Shown piece after piece: positions 7,962 to 10,273 of a stretch of 10,273 nucleotides of DNA. The position numbers and the translations under genes are program-made. The notes under the pieces were generated by a model. It had not been told where the DNA came from and made no database searches. It saw only the letters and a list, made by a program, of their open reading frames with translations. The stretch comes from Planctomycetota bacterium (lineage in GTDB: Bacteria; Planctomycetota; Planctomycetia; Pirellulales; Pirellulaceae). The stretch covers positions 1 to 10,273 of the forward strand of contig JAHWKS010000101.1 of the NCBI GenBank assembly GCA_019347795.1. The letters run 5' to 3'. Numbering within the stretch: position 1 is the first letter of the stretch; every line of letters starts with the position of its first letter.

Positions 7962-9066
7962 ACTGGACGACCCGCACGCGGTGGTTGAGCGTGTCGCCAA
8001 TATACACGCGCCCTTCGCCGTCCACACAGATCCCGTGCGGGCGGGCGAGCTTTGCCTTCGCGGCCGGTCGTCCGTCGCCGCCGAACCCGCGCTCGCCGCT
8101 GCCGGCGAGCGTCGTCACCACGCCGCTCTTGCCGTCGATCTTGCGGATTGCCTGGTTCTCGGTATCGACCACGTAGACGTTGCCGGCGCCGTCGAGCGCA
8201 ATGCCCTTGGGTCCGTCGAACGTCGCCTCCTTCGCGGGTCGGCCGTCTCCGGAATATCCGCGCTTCCCGCTGCCGCCGACATGATGAAGCACGCCGTCGC
8301 CGAGATTCATCTTCCAGACGCTGTGCCCTTCGCGAAGGGCAATCCACATCACGCCGCCGGTGATGAAGAGCGCCCGCGGTCCGAGGATCGGATTGCCGCG
8401 GGCGGTCTGGCCGTCCTCGGGCAAACGCCGCTCACCGGTTCCGGCGATCGTCTCCACCGTCCCCGCGTCCAGGTCGATGCGGCGGATGCGGTGGTTGCCG
8501 ATGTCGGCCACGTACAGGCCCCGTTTGCCGTCCAGAGCGATGCTGTGCGGCTGGCGGAATTGCGCCTGCGCGCCCGGTCCGCCGTCACCCGCGAAGCCCG
8601 CCTCGCCCGTCCCCGCCACGGTTGAGACAATGCCGGTCTTGGCGTCCACCCGGCGGATGAGGTGGTTTTGCATCTCGACGAAGTACATGTTCCCGGCGTC
8701 ATCGAACCGCACCTCGTACGGCTCGTTGAGCCGGGCGTCGGTGGCCTGCCCACCGTCTCCCGAATAGCCCTTCTCACCGTTGCCGGCCACGACCTGCGCC
8801 TTCCGGGATTCCCGGTCGATCCGCCACACGCGATGATTGCGAACTTCCGTGACGTAGAGGTCGCCGCCGGGTCCGATCTCAACGCCGAAGGGATCGCCGA
8901 CGTTCACCTCCAGGGCGGGACCGGAGTCGCCGTTGCTTTCCGGCCGGCCCGTTCCCGCAATCGTGTCGATTTGCGGCGGCGCAGCAATCGCGGCCGTCGC
9001 GAGGTACACCGTCACGGCGGCAACGACCGCGCGACCATCGTGCATCAAACTTCGGCTCCTCATCAT
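7960..9066 (-). CDS. Exported NHL-repeat six-bladed beta-propeller protein
   Basis: The 368-residue product has a signal peptide (basic n-region, hydrophobic AVVAAVTVYLATAAIAA, cut near residue 29) followed directly by six tandem units. Each unit opens with an AG(T/N/S)G-type turn at residues 37, 94, 151, 208, 264 and 321, a spacing of 56-57. Most then show a GDG(G/R)PA-like loop, a (R/N/G)xPxGIA/DG-type strand and YVxDxxNHRIRRID. This is the NHL consensus, and the length matches one closed six-bladed propeller with nothing left over. Such proteins bind ligands or partners, or in some families act as lactonases or lyases; no catalytic signature is evident here. The start overlaps the sulfatase stop (ATGATGA). 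ATG at 9066, 9063 or 9045 (the last with AGGAG 8 bases upstream) are all possible, with little effect on the signal peptide. The position next to a sulfatase suggests a periplasmic or surface role in the same process. Confidence 0.9.
   Translation of the reverse strand: MMRSRSLMHDGRAVVAAVTVYLATAAIAAPPQIDTIAGTGRPESNGDSGPALEVNVGDPFGVEIGPGGDLYVTEVRNHRVWRIDRESRKAQVVAGNGEKGYSGDGGQATDARLNEPYEVRFDDAGNMYFVEMQNHLIRRVDAKTGIVSTVAGTGEAGFAGDGGPGAQAQFRQPHSIALDGKRGLYVADIGNHRIRRIDLDAGTVETIAGTGERRLPEDGQTARGNPILGPRALFITGGVMWIALREGHSVWKMNLGDGVLHHVGGSGKRGYSGDGRPAKEATFDGPKGIALDGAGNVYVVDTENQAIRKIDGKSGVVTTLAGSGERGFGGDGRPAAKAKLARPHGICVDGEGRVYIGDTLNHRVRVVQ
7963..8958 (-). repeat. Six tandem NHL-coding repeats of about 171 bases
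   Basis: The protein repeats of 56-57 residues give six diverged DNA units. Recurrent short words, such as the coding-strand equivalents of AACCACCGCATCCGCC (near 8470-8490) and AACCACCTCATCCGCC (near 8650-8665), mark equivalent positions. The fourth unit (8278-8445) is the most diverged. This is intragenic protein repetition, not a mobile or regulatory repeat. Confidence 0.8.
9063..9066 (-). other. ATGA overlap coupling sulfatase stop and NHL start
   Basis: On the coding strand the sulfatase ends CCATGA and the NHL gene can start at either ATG of CCATGATGAGG. The four-base overlap is a classic translational-coupling arrangement, supporting one transcript and related functions. Confidence 0.7.
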
Positions 9067-10273
9067 GGGTTCCTCTTTCGTCCGCGTCTGGCTAGTTCGC
9101 CGGCGCGCTCCGGATCGAAATTCGGATTCGGCGCCGGCATGCGGGCGCCGACCTCTTCTCGCCAGGCGGCGAGGGCGGATTGCAGTTCTTTCGCTTTCTC
9201 CGGTTCCTGCGACGCCAGGTTCCGCTGCTCCCCGGGATCATCGGCGAGATGGTACAACTCCCGCCGGCCATCCTCGAAGAAATCGATCAACTTCCAGTCG
9301 CCGCGGCGGATCGCGCCGGCCGGGGTGCTGTGGTGATAGTGCGGCAAATGCCAGTAGAGCGAGTCGCGATCAAGCGTCGCCGCCGGATCCCGGAGCACGG
9401 GCGCGATGCTCACGCCGTCAAGCGGCTGATCCGGCGGCGGCGAAACTTCGGCCAACGCCAGCAGTGTCGGATAGAGGTCCGTCGTGATTGCGGAGATCGC
9501 ACTCTCGGCGCCGGCGGGGATCACGCCCGGCCAGCGGGCGATGGCGGGAACGCGAATTCCGCCTTCGTAGAGCGTCCCTTTCTCGCCCCGCAGCGGATCA
9601 TTCGACGTGACCACGCGGCCGTTCTGCTCGTGCTCCAGGCCGCCGTTGTCGGAGACGAAGAGGATCAACGTCTTCTCGCCCAAGCCGAGGCGATCGACCG
9701 CGGCGACGATGCGGCCCACGCTCGCATCCAGCTCCTCCAGCAGTCCCGCGTACTCCGGCAAACTCGGATAGCCGGGCGCCGGCTTCTTCGCCTGATACTT
9801 CTCCAACAACTCCGGCGTCGTGGACAGCCGAATGTGAACGGCCGCATGAGAAACCTGCAGCACGAACGGCTCCTCGCGATGCGACTCGATGAAGCCGATC
9901 GCCTTGTCCGTCAGAAAGTCGGCCATCCGCCGCGGCTTGTCTTCGCCCGTCAACCGCGGCGGCGCGACGTTGCCGTTGCACTCGAGGACCGTCTCCCAGC
10001 CCTGATCGCTCGGACCATAGCCGTCGCGGCCGAGATGCCACTTGCCGAAGTAGCCGGTCGCGTAGCCTCCGTCGCGGAGCCGCTCGGCGAAGGTTTCGAC
10101 CTCCCGCGGCAGATGTGGCGCGACCACCGGATCGATCAGCCTCGCGAACGGCCGGCGATGCCCCGGACTGTGCTGTGTAATCCCAAACCGCGCCTGGTCC
10201 TGCCCCGACTGCAGGTTGGCCCGCGTGGGAGAGCAGACCGGCCCCGCGTAGAAGTGCGTGAACCGGAGCCCCT
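9063..10273 (-). CDS. Sulfatase (arylsulfatase A-like, Cys-type), N-terminus beyond window
   Basis: It is predicted to hydrolyse sulfate esters, probably in the periplasm or outside the cell on sulfated polysaccharide or a similar substrate. 402 residues are visible; the first 50 or so, with the signal peptide and first metal-binding Asp pair, lie past the right edge. The formylglycine motif is CSPTR, with the Cys codon at 10233-10235, so activation by formylglycine-generating enzyme or an anaerobic maturase is expected. Further family marks are GYFGKWHLG (Lys codon 10041-10043), SHAAVH, VSDNGG (metal-ligand Asp/Asn), LRGEKGTLYEGGIRVP and the late ELYHLADDPGEQRNL typical of the C-terminal subdomain. 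The motif continues LQSG where LLTG is more usual. The frame is open to the window edge, so the true start is upstream; a GTG at 10127 would cut off the active-site Cys and is not the start. The stop overlaps the NHL start by four bases, implying coupled translation. Confidence 0.95.
   Translation of the reverse strand, partial: GLRFTHFYAGPVCSPTRANLQSGQDQARFGITQHSPGHRRPFARLIDPVVAPHLPREVETFAERLRDGGYATGYFGKWHLGRDGYGPSDQGWETVLECNGNVAPPRLTGEDKPRRMADFLTDKAIGFIESHREEPFVLQVSHAAVHIRLSTTPELLEKYQAKKPAPGYPSLPEYAGLLEELDASVGRIVAAVDRLGLGEKTLILFVSDNGGLEHEQNGRVVTSNDPLRGEKGTLYEGGIRVPAIARWPGVIPAGAESAISAITTDLYPTLLALAEVSPPPDQPLDGVSIAPVLRDPAATLDRDSLYWHLPHYHHSTPAGAIRRGDWKLIDFFEDGRRELYHLADDPGEQRNLASQEPEKAKELQSALAAWREEVGARMPAPNPNFDPERAGELARRGRKRNP

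Noticed and set aside
7953..8027. A longer permease with 25 more N-terminal residues.
   Set aside because: It lies within the NHL gene, and the internal ATG at 7952 has an AGGAG site directly upstream.
7963..8958. Regularly spaced repeats considered as a CRISPR-like or other non-coding array.
   Set aside because: Units are about 171 bases, diverged, in frame, and encode the NHL propeller repeat.

Overview
The window is GC-rich, tightly packed DNA with every recognisable gene on the minus strand, so transcription runs from position 10273 towards position 1. The protein types point to a member of the Planctomycetota: a secreted Cys-type sulfatase, a secreted NHL propeller, a long CehA/McbA-type metallohydrolase carrying an EF-hand pair, a DUF4058 protein and a sensor-less multi-receiver histidine kinase. 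This assignment is by gene content; no rRNA or other marker gene is present.

Layout in transcription order: (1) sulfatase, N-terminus beyond the window edge (9063-10273); (2) exported six-bladed NHL protein (7960-9066), overlapping the sulfatase by 4 bases; (3) APC-family amino-acid/amine permease (6483-7952), 7 bases later; (4) DUF4058 protein (5698-6429), 53 bases later; (5) exported CehA/McbA metallohydrolase (3171-5672), 25 bases later; (6) CheB response regulator/methylesterase (2132-3157), 13 bases later; (7) hybrid kinase REC-REC-HisKA-HATPase-REC (1-2116), 15 bases later, continuing past the left edge. No gap exceeds about 55 bases, and I see no convincing terminator or internal promoter, so the seven genes could form one long transcript or a few overlapping ones.

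The first five genes look like a scavenging set: three exported proteins (two with recognisable hydrolase folds, one a propeller), a permease and a protein of unknown role. The last two are a signalling pair that looks like part of a chemosensory-like or 'alternative cellular function' pathway. CheR, CheA, CheW and receptors are not in the window; if linked, they would lie beyond position 1. No evidence shows that the two blocks work together beyond spacing and orientation.

No RNA genes, insertion sequences, CRISPR arrays or attachment sites were seen. The main points of interest are the EF-hand pair inside the metallohydrolase catalytic domain, and the CheB and hybrid-kinase genes lying in the same frame with one stop codon between them. 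I did not find a clear undescribed system; most of the window is a plausible ordinary planctomycete gene cluster.
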